Assembly: GCA_042663485.1 (NCBI GenBank) | Contig: JBHTAF010000001.1 | Strand: one strand, 5' to 3' | DNA length: 64,000 nucleotides | From: Natronosalvus sp042663485 | GTDB taxonomy: Archaea > Halobacteriota > Halobacteria > Halobacteriales > Natrialbaceae | Shown here: positions 1 through 8,482 of the stretch, piece by piece | Layout of the letters: the number at the start of each line of letters is the position of its first letter | How positions within the stretch are numbered: the first letter of the stretch is position 1 | Made by a program: the position numbers and the translations under genes | The notes under the pieces: generated by a model | Databases searched by the model: none | Seen by the model: only the letters and a program-made list of their open reading frames with translations | What the model was told of the DNA's origin: nothing

Positions 1-10
1 TGGGTCGCGT

Positions 11-520
11 ATGGACACCGACATTCGCCCGGCCACGGCCGACGACCGCGAGGCCATCCGCGAACTCGCTCGCGAAACCTGGCACGACACGTACGCGGAA
101 CTCGAACCCGACGTGATCGACGAGACCGTCGACGCCTGGTACAGCGACGAGGAACTCGAGCGCGCGCTCTCGACGCCCGGCACGACGATGCTGGTCGCCG
201 AAGCGGGTGAAGAAGCGGGTAGAGAAGTGGGAATCGTGGGTGTCGCCCACGGCGTCGTTCAGGAGGACGAGGGCGACGTCCTCCGACTGTACGTCCACCC
301 CGACCACCAGCGCGAAGGTATCGGCACGGCCCTCCACGAGCGCCTCCGCGAGAACCTTGAGGACTTCAACATGCGTCGCATGCGGGCGATCGACCTCGCG
401 TCGAACGCCGACGGGCGGGCGTTCTACGAGGATCTGGGGTTCGAGAAAACCGGCGAGGGGACGGTCGATATCGGCGGCGAGTCCCGCCAGGAGGTCGTCT
501 ACACACTCGATCTCGAGTGA
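11..520 (+). CDS. GNAT family N-acetyltransferase
   Basis: A 169-aa single-domain protein of the GCN5-related acetyltransferase family, which moves an acetyl group from acetyl-CoA to an amine; the substrate cannot be read from the sequence. The diagnostic acetyl-CoA binding segment is visible as LYVHPDHQREGIGTAL (Q/R-x-x-G-x-G/A loop) near residues 94-109, followed by a conserved C-terminal element NADGRAFYEDLGF near residues 132-144. The ATG lies only 10 bp inside the window, so the promoter is not visible. The next gene (SUI1) is 76 bp downstream on the same strand. Length is normal for the family. Confidence 0.9.
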   Translation: MDTDIRPATADDREAIRELARETWHDTYAELEPDVIDETVDAWYSDEELERALSTPGTTMLVAEAGEEAGREVGIVGVAHGVVQEDEGDVLRLYVHPDHQREGIGTALHERLRENLEDFNMRRMRAIDLASNADGRAFYEDLGFEKTGEGTVDIGGESRQEVVYTLDLE

Positions 521-596
521 CGTCTCGTTCCCTCGAGTGACAGTCAATTCGGTCGAGAGACAACGCTTTGGTACTCGAAAACGTAGCACACGTACC

Positions 597-890
597 GTGT
601 CAAACGACGACCTCGACGACCTGCTCGACGAACTCGACTCCCACGACGACCTCACCGTCGCCGAACAGGTGCTCACGATCCGCCTCGAGAAGCGCCGATA
701 CGGAAAACCCGTCACGATTCTCGAGGGGTTCGACCTCTCGACGGCGGACCTGAAATCGACCGCGTCCGAACTCAAACAGGCGCTCGGAACCGGTGGCACC
801 GTCGAAGAGGGTCGAATCGAGCTTCAGGGGGATCACCGCAGTCGACTTCCGCCACTCCTCCGCGAACGCGGATTCCAGGTCCAGGAGTAG
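597..890 (+). CDS. Translation initiation factor aIF1 (SUI1/YciH family)
   Basis: A 97-aa SUI1-domain protein starting at GTG 597 (VSNDDLDDLLDEL). The family binds the small ribosomal subunit near the P site and checks start-codon selection. The conserved region KRRYGKPVTILEGFD (residues about 41-55) matches the R-x-x-G-K-x-V-T-x-I-x-G signature, and the C-terminal half contains the usual GGTVEEGRIELQGDH stretch. The reading frame is open well upstream, but the upstream part overlaps the GNAT gene in a shadow frame and has no family similarity, so the GTG start is preferred. Length is typical for archaeal aIF1. Confidence 0.9.
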   Translation: MSNDDLDDLLDELDSHDDLTVAEQVLTIRLEKRRYGKPVTILEGFDLSTADLKSTASELKQALGTGGTVEEGRIELQGDHRSRLPPLLRERGFQVQE

Positions 891-1073
891 CACTTACACC
901 TTTTTGTCGTCGAGCACGATCGGTCGCTCGACTGCCGCAACCGACGCGTTCTTTGGGACACCGACTCGAGAATAACACGACACTCGAGCGTGTCGGGTTG
1001 CCACGGAGAGAACGGCAGCCAGCCGCCCGCAGCCTCGAGACGAAACTGACGACGAACGACGAAACCGACGACG

Positions 1074-2258
1074 ATGGACCTGCTGAATCGATGGCGCTAC
1101 CGAGAGACCGTCCTCGCGCTCTGTACGCTCGCGTTCTTCGCGACGATGGTCGCCCGACTAGTGATCAGCCCGGTCGTCACCGACGTCACCGACGCCTTCG
1201 GCGTCTCGAACTTCGTCGTCGGCATCGCGCTCACCGGCCTCTGGATGACCTACTTCCTCGCGCAGTTCCCTAGCGGCATCCTGGCCGACCGCTTCGGCGA
1301 GCGACCCGTCATCCTGGTCGCCGTCGGTGGCACGGCGGTCACGAGCCTCCTCATCGCCGTCTCCCCGGCGTTTCCGATCTTCCTGCTGGCGACGCTCGTA
1401 CTCGGCGCCGTCGCGGGCCTCCACTACAGCGTCGCGACGACGCTCCTGACCCGAACTTACGACAACATCGGCTCCGCCATCGGCGTCCACAACGGCGGCG
1501 GCCCGCTCGCCGGCCTCGTCGCCCCGGCGCTGGCCGCCTGGATCGCCGTCGTCCTCGGCTGGCGCTACGCCATCGCCCTCGGCGTCGTCGCCGCCGTCCC
1601 GATCTTCGTCCTATTCTCCCGCTACGTCGAACCGACCGAGCCGCGCCGCCCCGACCAGCCGATGCGCGACCGGTTCGAACTCGAGCCCCTGCTCGAGGTG
1701 CTCTCGCGTCCGCCCATCGCGTTCACCGTGTGCCTGTCGATTCTGGCGGCGTTCGTCTGGCAGGCGCTCTCGTCGTTCCTGCCCACCTTTCTGATCGAAC
1801 ACCGGGGCCACTCCCAGACCCTCGCAGGCATCGTCTTCTCAGCGTACTTCGTCGTGCAGGCGCTCACCCAGGTCGCCGTCGGCGCCGTCTCCGACCGCTA
1901 CGGCCGCGACCTCGCCGCCGCCGGCTGCATGGTGCTCGGCTCGAGCGGCCTCCTCCTGTTCGTCTTCGGCCCCGGCTTTCCCTCGATCATCCTCGCCGTC
2001 CTGCTCGTCGGGACGGGCCTGGGTTGGGGTGCGGCCCTGCTCCCGCGGATCATGGACAACCTCACCGACGAAGAGCGCGGGGCCGGCTTCGGCCTCGTCC
2101 GGACCGTCTACGGCGTCGTCGGCTCACTCGGCTCCGTCGCGACCGGCCTCTTCGCCGACGTCCTCGGCTGGAACGTCGCCTTCACGATTCTTGCCGGTCT
2201 CCTGGTCGTCGTCCTCCTCGCGCTGGTCACGAACCGGGCTCTCGGCCTGGGATACTGA
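1074..2258 (+). CDS. MFS transporter
   Basis: A 394-aa polytopic membrane protein with about 12 hydrophobic segments in two halves, the standard length for the major facilitator superfamily. The cytoplasmic loop 2-3 motif A is clear (GILADRFGERPV, near residues 67-78) and its second-half counterpart is VGAVSDRYGRD (near residue 270). These place it firmly in the family; the transported solute is not predictable. It stands alone: the upstream 183 bp are gene-free and the next gene is convergent. Confidence 0.9.
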   Translation: MDLLNRWRYRETVLALCTLAFFATMVARLVISPVVTDVTDAFGVSNFVVGIALTGLWMTYFLAQFPSGILADRFGERPVILVAVGGTAVTSLLIAVSPAFPIFLLATLVLGAVAGLHYSVATTLLTRTYDNIGSAIGVHNGGGPLAGLVAPALAAWIAVVLGWRYAIALGVVAAVPIFVLFSRYVEPTEPRRPDQPMRDRFELEPLLEVLSRPPIAFTVCLSILAAFVWQALSSFLPTFLIEHRGHSQTLAGIVFSAYFVVQALTQVAVGAVSDRYGRDLAAAGCMVLGSSGLLLFVFGPGFPSIILAVLLVGTGLGWGAALLPRIMDNLTDEERGAGFGLVRTVYGVVGSLGSVATGLFADVLGWNVAFTILAGLLVVVLLALVTNRALGLGY

Positions 2259-2266
2259 TCTGCCAG

Positions 2267-2292
2267 ATCCTCGAGACGATCTCTTCGAGGAT
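2267..2292. terminator. Hairpin and AT-rich stretch between convergent genes
   Basis: Eight-base arms ATCCTCGA and TCGAGGAT (2267-2274 and 2285-2292) with a 10-nt loop lie 8 bp after the MFS stop codon. An AT-rich stretch with CTATA/TATAG arms (about 2313-2327) follows before the stop of the opposing gene at 2363. A transcription stop for both convergent genes is plausible; archaeal termination depends mainly on U-tracts, so the hairpin may be incidental. Confidence 0.35.
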
Positions 2293-2362
2293 TCTATCGG
2301 TTCGGCTTATTACTATAGAAAATATAGTTTCGTCGAGCCATGGAGCCGAAGCGACGGAAGCG

Positions 2363-2776
2363 TCAGTGTTCCTCGTTCAATTCCCGTTCCTTCGTGACCG
2401 TCTGGTCGCCTTCCGGCGGGGCGTCCTCGATGTCCGCGGGACGAGACGCGCCCGAATCTTCGGTTTTCGCCGTATCGACGCCGCCCTCGCTCTCGCCGTC
2501 GCCCGCCTCCCGCTCGTCCCAGGACGGCCCCTCGCTCGAGGGAAACGCCTCGAGTCGGATCGCCTCGTCGACCGTTCGAACGTCGCTCTCGTGGAGCGGG
2601 ACGGCGTCCTGAGGGTCGGACGACCAGCCGAGGGCTGCCCTGAGCGAATCGACGACGCCCGGCTCCGGTTCGACGAACGCGGTTTCGTCCTCGACCGAAA
2701 CGACGACGCCGACCGCCGCTCCCTCGTCGTTTTCGACTGTCTTTCCGACGTCGTCAGCCGTGAAGGTGGCGCACAT
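2363..2776 (-). CDS. Hypothetical protein, paralogue of the 6470-7303 product
   Basis: A 137-aa acidic protein. The start is set at MCATFTADDVGK because this aligns with MSPVFTADDVGK of the gene at 6470-7303; the frame stays open further upstream without similarity. The first ~75 residues form a compact domain (FTADDVGKTVENDEG, then GVVVSVEDETAFVEPEPG, then RAALGWSSDPQDAVPL) shared with the paralogue. The alternating short hydrophobic strands suggest a small beta-barrel of PRC-barrel type, which is inference. The C-terminal ~60 residues are low-complexity and acidic. It converges with the MFS gene. Function unknown. Confidence 0.75.
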   Translation of the reverse strand: MCATFTADDVGKTVENDEGAAVGVVVSVEDETAFVEPEPGVVDSLRAALGWSSDPQDAVPLHESDVRTVDEAIRLEAFPSSEGPSWDEREAGDGESEGGVDTAKTEDSGASRPADIEDAPPEGDQTVTKERELNEEH

Positions 2777-2961
2777 ACACTGGGCTAGCCCCGCCTCGAG
2801 CGAATAGTGTGGTGCCTGCATCGGCTGGCAGGTCCGGGAGGGTCGTTCGAGCGTAGACGCCGTCCCATCGCCGGCGGCGTCAGAATCCCATCGTCGGAGT
2901 CGAGCCACCACCCAGCACACACGCGGCAATGGCTTTTCGAGGTGGCCGTGGACCGTTCCCT

Positions 2962-3900
2962 ATGGACTGGAATGCCCTTCGCGACGCGTGTAGAGGCCTC
3001 GAGTCTGGAAGCGAACTCGTGACGCCGGTCTCCGAGCGCGCCTTCCGAATTACCGACGCGCTCGAGGACCGACTCGTGGTCCAGTTCGTCGACAGCGGCG
3101 AGGAACGCCCGCTCCACCGCGAACAGTTCGACGTGCTGGCCGAGCAACTCGAGGGCGGCCCGATCCCGCTCGCGGAACTCCCGCCGGGCGTCGAACCGTA
3201 CGCGAGCGTCCTGAGCTGTTCGGACGAACACGTCTCCGACGGCGAGACCCTCGAGCGTGCCCCGGAGGAGGCCGTCGCGGGTGAGAGCCCGCACCTCGTC
3301 TCGCCCGAGGACGCCCGGACGAGCCTCGAGCGGGTGCACGACGACGCCACCCTGCTCGCCGATCAGCTCGAGCGCCTCGGACGCGACGGACGCGTCGAGC
3401 CGTCGACGCTCGACACGGAGACTCTGACCGACCTGTACGTCCTGCTCTCGGACGTCCAGCGGGGGTCCGATCGGGTGCGGCGAACGGCCGGCGAGACGCT
3501 CCTCGAGCGGCTCGGCCCCGATCAACAGCTCCACGGTCGCTTCGGGACGGTCCGGCGAACGACCCGCGACCGGCGCCAGCCGAAAGACGAGGACGTCGTC
3601 CTGGACGCCCTCGACGAGCACGGCATCCCCCACGAGTGGGTGCTCGGGGTCGATTCCGACAAGCTGGACGTCGTCCTGGCGGTAACCGACCTCGAGCCCG
3701 ACGCCGTCTACGACGTCGAGCAGCAGGTGTACGTCCAGAAGACCGGTGTCGACGAGGGCGAGAAGTACTCCCGGCTGCAGGGGCTGGCCGAGCGCCTCGA
3801 GGACGTCGACGCGGAAACCGCCGGCCAGATCGACGAGTCGCTCTACGACGACCTCAGCGACCTCGAGCAGCGGCTCGAGGAGGCGCTCTCGGCGGGGTGA
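2962..3900 (+). CDS. Conserved hypothetical protein, 312 aa
   Basis: Soluble, very acidic protein starting MDWNALRDACRGLESGSEL. The ATG at 2962 is preferred to the in-frame ATG at 2929, whose extra 11 residues are basic and Gly-rich. No signal peptide, membrane helix or recognisable catalytic motif is visible. The sequence has a helical, charged C-terminal part with coiled-coil character (about residues 260-312, ending YDDLSDLEQRLEEALSAG) and a long helix-rich middle. Codon usage and composition fit the host. It is divergent from the 2363-2776 gene and convergent with the histidine kinase. I do not recognise the family. Confidence 0.75.
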   Translation: MDWNALRDACRGLESGSELVTPVSERAFRITDALEDRLVVQFVDSGEERPLHREQFDVLAEQLEGGPIPLAELPPGVEPYASVLSCSDEHVSDGETLERAPEEAVAGESPHLVSPEDARTSLERVHDDATLLADQLERLGRDGRVEPSTLDTETLTDLYVLLSDVQRGSDRVRRTAGETLLERLGPDQQLHGRFGTVRRTTRDRRQPKDEDVVLDALDEHGIPHEWVLGVDSDKLDVVLAVTDLEPDAVYDVEQQVYVQKTGVDEGEKYSRLQGLAERLEDVDAETAGQIDESLYDDLSDLEQRLEEALSAG

Positions 3901-3974
3901 TCGGGTGGCGGGCCGTATGGTAGATCAACTCTGCCCGAGTTCGTGAGTCACCCCGGTTTCGTGACGGCTGCTCT

Positions 3975-6278
3975 CTATCGCTGCGGCTGGTCCTCGCCCC
4001 AGTCCTCCGCTCTCGAAAGCGTGAACGAGAACGTCGTTCCCTCGCCGAGTGTCGATCGAACCCAGATATCTCCGCCGTGACGGTCGACGATCCGCTGACA
4101 GAGCGCGAGCCCGATGCCCGCTCCGTCGTGCTCCTCGCGACTGTGCAGCCGGTTGAAGATCGTGAAGATGCGATCCTGGTCCTCGGGAGCGATGCCGATG
4201 CCGTTATCCCGGATCGAAATCACCGGCTTCGTCCCCCGGTGGCCGGACTCAATCCGAATTTGAGGCGGGTCGTCCCCGCTGTACGTGATCGCGTTGTCCA
4301 GGAGGTTCTGGAAGACCTGCTGTAACTGGGTCGCGTCCCCGTCGACCCGTGGCAGGTTGTCCCTCGTAATATCGGCGCCTGCTTCGTCGATCTGGATTCG
4401 AAGGTTATCGAGCGCATCGTCGAGGACGGCGTCGAGGTCGACCGGCTCGAGCGAACCGCTCTCCGTGTCGACGCGGGAGTACGCGAGGAGTCCGTCGATC
4501 ATCTCACGCATGCGGTCGGCGCCGTCGACGGCGAATTCCAGGAACTCCTCGCCGTCCTCGTTGAGAACCTCCTCGTAGCGCTGCTCGAGCAGTTGCAGGT
4601 AACTCGAGACCATTCGCAGCGGTTCCTGGAGGTCGTGGGAGGCGGCGTAGGCGAACTGCTCGAGGCGTTCGTTCGACTCCTCGAGTCGCTCGACCGTCTC
4701 TTCGAGTTTCCGCTCGTACTCCTTGCGCTCCGTGATGTCCTGGGCCATCGTCATTCCGGCGAAGACGTCGCCCCGTTCGTCAGTGATCGGAACCGCATGG
4801 AGCACCCACTCCCGGTCGGCGTAGGAGAGTTCGACCGACCGCTCTTCCCCCTCGAGCGCGGCCCGGAAGGCGGGCTCGAGCGCGCTCCACGTTTCGTCCG
4901 ACCAAACGTCACACGCCCGGTTCCCCTCCAGATCGGCCGGGTCCACCGGAATGCGGTCGAAACCCTGCCCGGCCGCCAGCGTGTACGTGAGGTCGTCGTC
5001 GAAGAGCGTCACCAACCCGTTCGGAAAGCACTCCGCGAGCGTCCGGTGACGCTGCTCGGACTTCTCGAGTTTTCGTTCGCGCACCCTGTGCTCGGTGACG
5101 TCCCGGAAGTAGACCGATACGCCCGTCTCGGAGGGGTAGACGTGTTCCTCGAACCAGGCGTCGTACGGCTCGAAGTAATCCACCATCGAGACGGGCTCCT
5201 GCGTCGTCATCGCCTCGCGGTACCGCCGCTCGAACTCAGTGTCGACGACCTCCGGGAACGCGTCCCAGATCACCCGTCCGAGGAGTTCGTCCTCGGCGGC
5301 GTCGAGAATCGATTCAGCGCTCTCGTTGACATGGGTGAACTCCCAGTCGTCGTTCAGCGCGATGACGCCGTCGGTGATGCGGCCGTAGATCTCGTCCAGT
5401 TCGGCCGTGAGCTCGCGTTGTCGACGCTCGAGCGCGCGTTCGCGCTCTTTGAGGTCGGTGATGTCTTCGCCGGTCGTCACGACGCGTTCGATGGTCCCCG
5501 CGTCGTCGAAGAGGGGCGCGGCGTTGATCGAGAACCAGCGACGGTCGCCGCTGGGGAGATCAACCCGGAAGTGCCGATCGTACACCGGTTCTCCCGTCTC
5601 CAGCGTGATCGCGAAAGGGTGGTCTGCGGTCGAAATTCGCTCCCCGGTCTCGTCGTAGACCGCTCGGTTCGACGGGTCGTACGTCTGCACCTCGCGCTCC
5701 GGGATCTCGAGCATCTCCCTGAGGCGGTCGTTCATTCGCGTGACCTCGCCGTCCGAGTCGAGCACCTGAATGCCGATCGGACTCGTCTCGAGAATCTGGT
5801 CGGTCAGGTCGCGCTCGAGTCGGAGTTGCTGTTCGCGATCCACGAGTCGCCGTTCCACGTGATTCCGGTCGGACACGTCGCGGACGATCCCCACGGTCCC
5901 TTCGAACATTCCATCTTCGAGAAGGACGTTCGGTCGAAGTTCACAGGGAATTTCCTCTCCGTCCGCGGTTCTGACGGCGAGTTCGAACGTTCGGTTCAGT
6001 CGACCGTCGGCCGAAAGGTGCTCCTCGATGGCCCGTCGGATTCGTTCGACGTCGTCGTCCTCGAGGACGAAGGAGACGTGTTCGCCGAGGAGTTCGGCTC
6101 GTTCGTACCCGGTCATCTCGACGATGACGTCGTTGACCGCAGTGAAGCGGCCGGCGGGATCGAGCTGGTAGATTCCGTCGCTGACGGCGTTGACGAGCGT
6201 ACGGAATCGCTCGAGCGCCACGTCGGCGTCGGAATCGGCCCAGAACGCCCCATCCGTCGCGTCCGCTCGTCGATTCAT
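3975..6278 (-). CDS. PAS-domain sensor histidine kinase
   Basis: A 767-aa soluble kinase (start MNRRADATDG; the frame extends upstream without similarity). Four PAS-like sensor domains are visible near residues 24-136, 160-285, 300-415 and 428-540, each ending in the usual coiled linker. Then come the HisKA dimerisation domain with phospho-acceptor His548 in YAASHDLQEPLRM, and a HATPase domain with N box (NLLDNAI), G1 (DNGIGI) and G2 (GAGIGLAL). There are no transmembrane helices, so it probably senses a cytoplasmic signal such as redox state or a small ligand. No response-regulator gene is adjacent, so its partner must lie elsewhere. Confidence 0.93.
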   Translation of the reverse strand: MNRRADATDGAFWADSDADVALERFRTLVNAVSDGIYQLDPAGRFTAVNDVIVEMTGYERAELLGEHVSFVLEDDDVERIRRAIEEHLSADGRLNRTFELAVRTADGEEIPCELRPNVLLEDGMFEGTVGIVRDVSDRNHVERRLVDREQQLRLERDLTDQILETSPIGIQVLDSDGEVTRMNDRLREMLEIPEREVQTYDPSNRAVYDETGERISTADHPFAITLETGEPVYDRHFRVDLPSGDRRWFSINAAPLFDDAGTIERVVTTGEDITDLKERERALERRQRELTAELDEIYGRITDGVIALNDDWEFTHVNESAESILDAAEDELLGRVIWDAFPEVVDTEFERRYREAMTTQEPVSMVDYFEPYDAWFEEHVYPSETGVSVYFRDVTEHRVRERKLEKSEQRHRTLAECFPNGLVTLFDDDLTYTLAAGQGFDRIPVDPADLEGNRACDVWSDETWSALEPAFRAALEGEERSVELSYADREWVLHAVPITDERGDVFAGMTMAQDITERKEYERKLEETVERLEESNERLEQFAYAASHDLQEPLRMVSSYLQLLEQRYEEVLNEDGEEFLEFAVDGADRMREMIDGLLAYSRVDTESGSLEPVDLDAVLDDALDNLRIQIDEAGADITRDNLPRVDGDATQLQQVFQNLLDNAITYSGDDPPQIRIESGHRGTKPVISIRDNGIGIAPEDQDRIFTIFNRLHSREEHDGAGIGLALCQRIVDRHGGDIWVRSTLGEGTTFSFTLSRAEDWGEDQPQR

Positions 6279-6469
6279 GACTGCGTGCACAATGTTGGTG
6301 GTGATAAACGCTCCCCGTCGCGCTGCATCGGGGATGGATTCGGCGCGTCCTCGAGAAGTCGAGGGAGTCGACAGACGAGTCGCGCAGAGAGAGCGTTCGC
6401 CGCAAACGACGCTCGGAGAAGAAGCGGGAGGGAAAGAAAACGAAGGCAACGTCCGACGAGGCAAGAACC

Positions 6470-7303
6470 TTACCGGTTCGATTCGTCGTCCCGCTCGTCG
6501 GCCTCATCGCCGCTTTCCGTTCGGCGTTCTTCCTCGTCGCCGTCGGAGTCCGAACGCTTCGAGCCCTCGAGGCCCTCGCGAACCGCGTCCGGTTCGACCG
6601 CCGCGTCAGTCCGCTGGCCGACGTCCTCGCCCGGACGAACCTCGGCTTCCGGGTCACGGTCCGTGAGTTCGGTCGGATCCACCTCGAGTTCCCGGCGCTG
6701 GGCTTCCTCGATCTCCTCGAGTTCCTCGAGGTCTGTGGCCGGGTCGACCGACCCGCTCGAGTCGCCGTCCGCGAGCGGATCCGTCTCGTCTGCGGCGTCG
6801 ATTTCGCCGACGGGATCCGTGACGTCCGCCGGGTTGCCGGCCGGTTCTCCTCGACGCTCTTCGTCCCCGTCGATTCGCTCCCCCGCGTCCGCCCCTGGGT
6901 CCGGATCGTCCTCCCCGGGCGGCGCCGACGGCTCCTCCTGGTTGCTCGTGACCGGTTCCCCTGGTGTGTACTCCTCGTCGGGAGCGGGGGTGTTCTTCCC
7001 CGAGGCTTCCGACGATGGCAACTCCGAGTCGGCCGGGCTCGCGTCGCTCGTCAGGTCCTCCCCGGGGAACGACGGGTCGAGCCGAACCGCGTCCTCCGTA
7101 ACCCGGTCGACGGCGTCGTCCGCGAGGGGGACGGCGTCCTCCCGGCCGCCCCACCCGAGCGCGGCCCTCGTGGAGGCCGCCATCTCCGGGTCCGGTTCGA
7201 CGTAGGCCGTCCCGGGGTCGACGGCAGTGACGATACCGACCGTGTCTCCCGACGCGGTCTCGACCGACTTGCCGACATCGTCCGCGGTGAATACTGGACT
7301 CAT
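6470..7303 (-). CDS. Acidic hypothetical protein with N-terminal barrel-like domain
   Basis: A 277-aa protein starting MSPVFTADDVGKSVETASG. The first ~78 residues are clearly paralogous to the product of 2363-2776 (shared FTADDVGK, AYVEPDPE versus AFVEPEPG, RAALGW, DAVPL). After residue ~80 the protein becomes an almost pure acidic/Pro/Ser low-complexity tail rich in DP, EE and GE. It probably keeps an ordered N-terminal domain and a disordered halophilic tail. It is upstream of the histidine kinase on the same strand with a 191-bp gap. Function is unknown; a PRC-barrel type fold is only a guess. Confidence 0.75.
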   Translation of the reverse strand: MSPVFTADDVGKSVETASGDTVGIVTAVDPGTAYVEPDPEMAASTRAALGWGGREDAVPLADDAVDRVTEDAVRLDPSFPGEDLTSDASPADSELPSSEASGKNTPAPDEEYTPGEPVTSNQEEPSAPPGEDDPDPGADAGERIDGDEERRGEPAGNPADVTDPVGEIDAADETDPLADGDSSGSVDPATDLEELEEIEEAQRRELEVDPTELTDRDPEAEVRPGEDVGQRTDAAVEPDAVREGLEGSKRSDSDGDEEERRTESGDEADERDDESNR

Positions 7304-7521
7304 ACGAGTCGATCTAACACAGCCCGTTCGAAGTGGTTCGTGCCTGCATGGTCCTGCCTCGGCCAGTCCTTTCGATTCGCGCTGTAATCGCCCTTCACGA
7401 ACCGCCTTCAGCGTCCCTCACGACTGCTCGAGCACTCGGTCGGTGTCGCTCATGGGTTGATCGACACGCATCGGCAACAAACAGGTGATCGCTGCTCACG
7501 CAACCCGCGGGCCGAAGTCCC

Positions 7522-8415
7522 TCAACTCGAGTCGCGTCGGTCCGATTCGAGGTCCTCGGGCACCGGTTCGTACCGCAGGACGGGAGTGGAGTCGGGGTCC
7601 TCGGTCTCGCCGACCCGCGAGACGCCGGGAATCTCGAGGAGGAGGGACGAAAGCGCCTCGGCTGGGCCGTCGCCCGACTCGTGTTCCGTCGAGTGCCCGC
7701 CCTCGATCGCTTCGAGGAGGTCGTCGACCGTCGCCCGTCCGCGCTCGGCGAGCACGACGAACGCCGCCCGAGCGGTCGCTCGCTCCGCTGGCGAAGGTTC
7801 GAGGCTCTCGAGGGCGTGTCGGGCACTTCCGATCGAGTGTCGAACCGAGGGCGGGTCCGGAACGTCCCGTCCGTCACCGTCTTCCGGACGGTCGATCGCC
7901 GGGGTTCCCTCGTAGCGCCACCGTTCGCCGAGGTCCTCGTCGCCCGAGCGCGCGACGGTTGGCAGGGCCTCGAGGCTATCGTGAACGCACTCGGACCACC
8001 ACCGCTCGGCCGACTCGTAGCCCGCGGGGACCTCGCTGTAGGTCGCGTCGATTACCTCCGCGGCTGTGGCCTCGCCCCAGTACCGGAGGAACGAGAACGC
8101 TGCGCGGACGGCCGACGCCTCGTCCGGTCGCAGGTCGCGCGACTCGAGGACCCGTTCGACCTCGTCGGGGGTGTCGATCCGGTAATCACGCCCGCCGACA
8201 GGGGTCGCTTCGAGGACGCGCCGGCCGTTGTCGGTGAGTTCGTACCGGTCGTCGCCGCGGCTCACGAGTCCGTTGTCCGCGAGGTGCTCGAGGCTGTCAG
8301 CGACGCCGTCGGGCCCCGTATCGAGGCGGTCCGAGAGCGCCTCGATTCCCGCGGGGCCGTCCTCGAGTGCCTCGAGGATCGTTCGATCCCGATCGTCGAG
8401 CGTGTTCGACGGCAC
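7522..8415 (-). CDS. Winged-helix DNA-binding protein
   Basis: A 297-aa protein beginning at GTG 8415 (VPSNTLDDRDRTILEALEDG). The N-terminal ~65 residues are a winged helix: IEALSDRLDTGPDGVADSLEHLADNGLV followed by the wing SRGDDRYELTDNGRRVLE. The remainder is helical and acidic with two similar segments (AVRAAFSFLRYWGEATAAEVID and TARAAFVVLAERGRATVDDLLEAIE), which look like further degenerate helix-turn-helix units. The frame reads on upstream into the next gene, but that part has no coding character. It is 67 bp downstream of the enoyl-reductase-like gene on the same strand. Regulatory target unknown. Confidence 0.8.
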   Translation of the reverse strand: MPSNTLDDRDRTILEALEDGPAGIEALSDRLDTGPDGVADSLEHLADNGLVSRGDDRYELTDNGRRVLEATPVGGRDYRIDTPDEVERVLESRDLRPDEASAVRAAFSFLRYWGEATAAEVIDATYSEVPAGYESAERWWSECVHDSLEALPTVARSGDEDLGERWRYEGTPAIDRPEDGDGRDVPDPPSVRHSIGSARHALESLEPSPAERATARAAFVVLAERGRATVDDLLEAIEGGHSTEHESGDGPAEALSSLLLEIPGVSRVGETEDPDSTPVLRYEPVPEDLESDRRDSS

Positions 8416-8482
8416 GCGAGAACGTCCAACGCCGGGGCACCTAAGTCGAACGCCGGCCGTCGAAAGGTAACGGTTTCGAAGG

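Noticed and set aside
4593..7205. An 870-residue open frame opposite the histidine kinase and its neighbour
   Set aside because: It spans two real genes on the other strand and shows biased composition typical of antisense frames in high-GC DNA.
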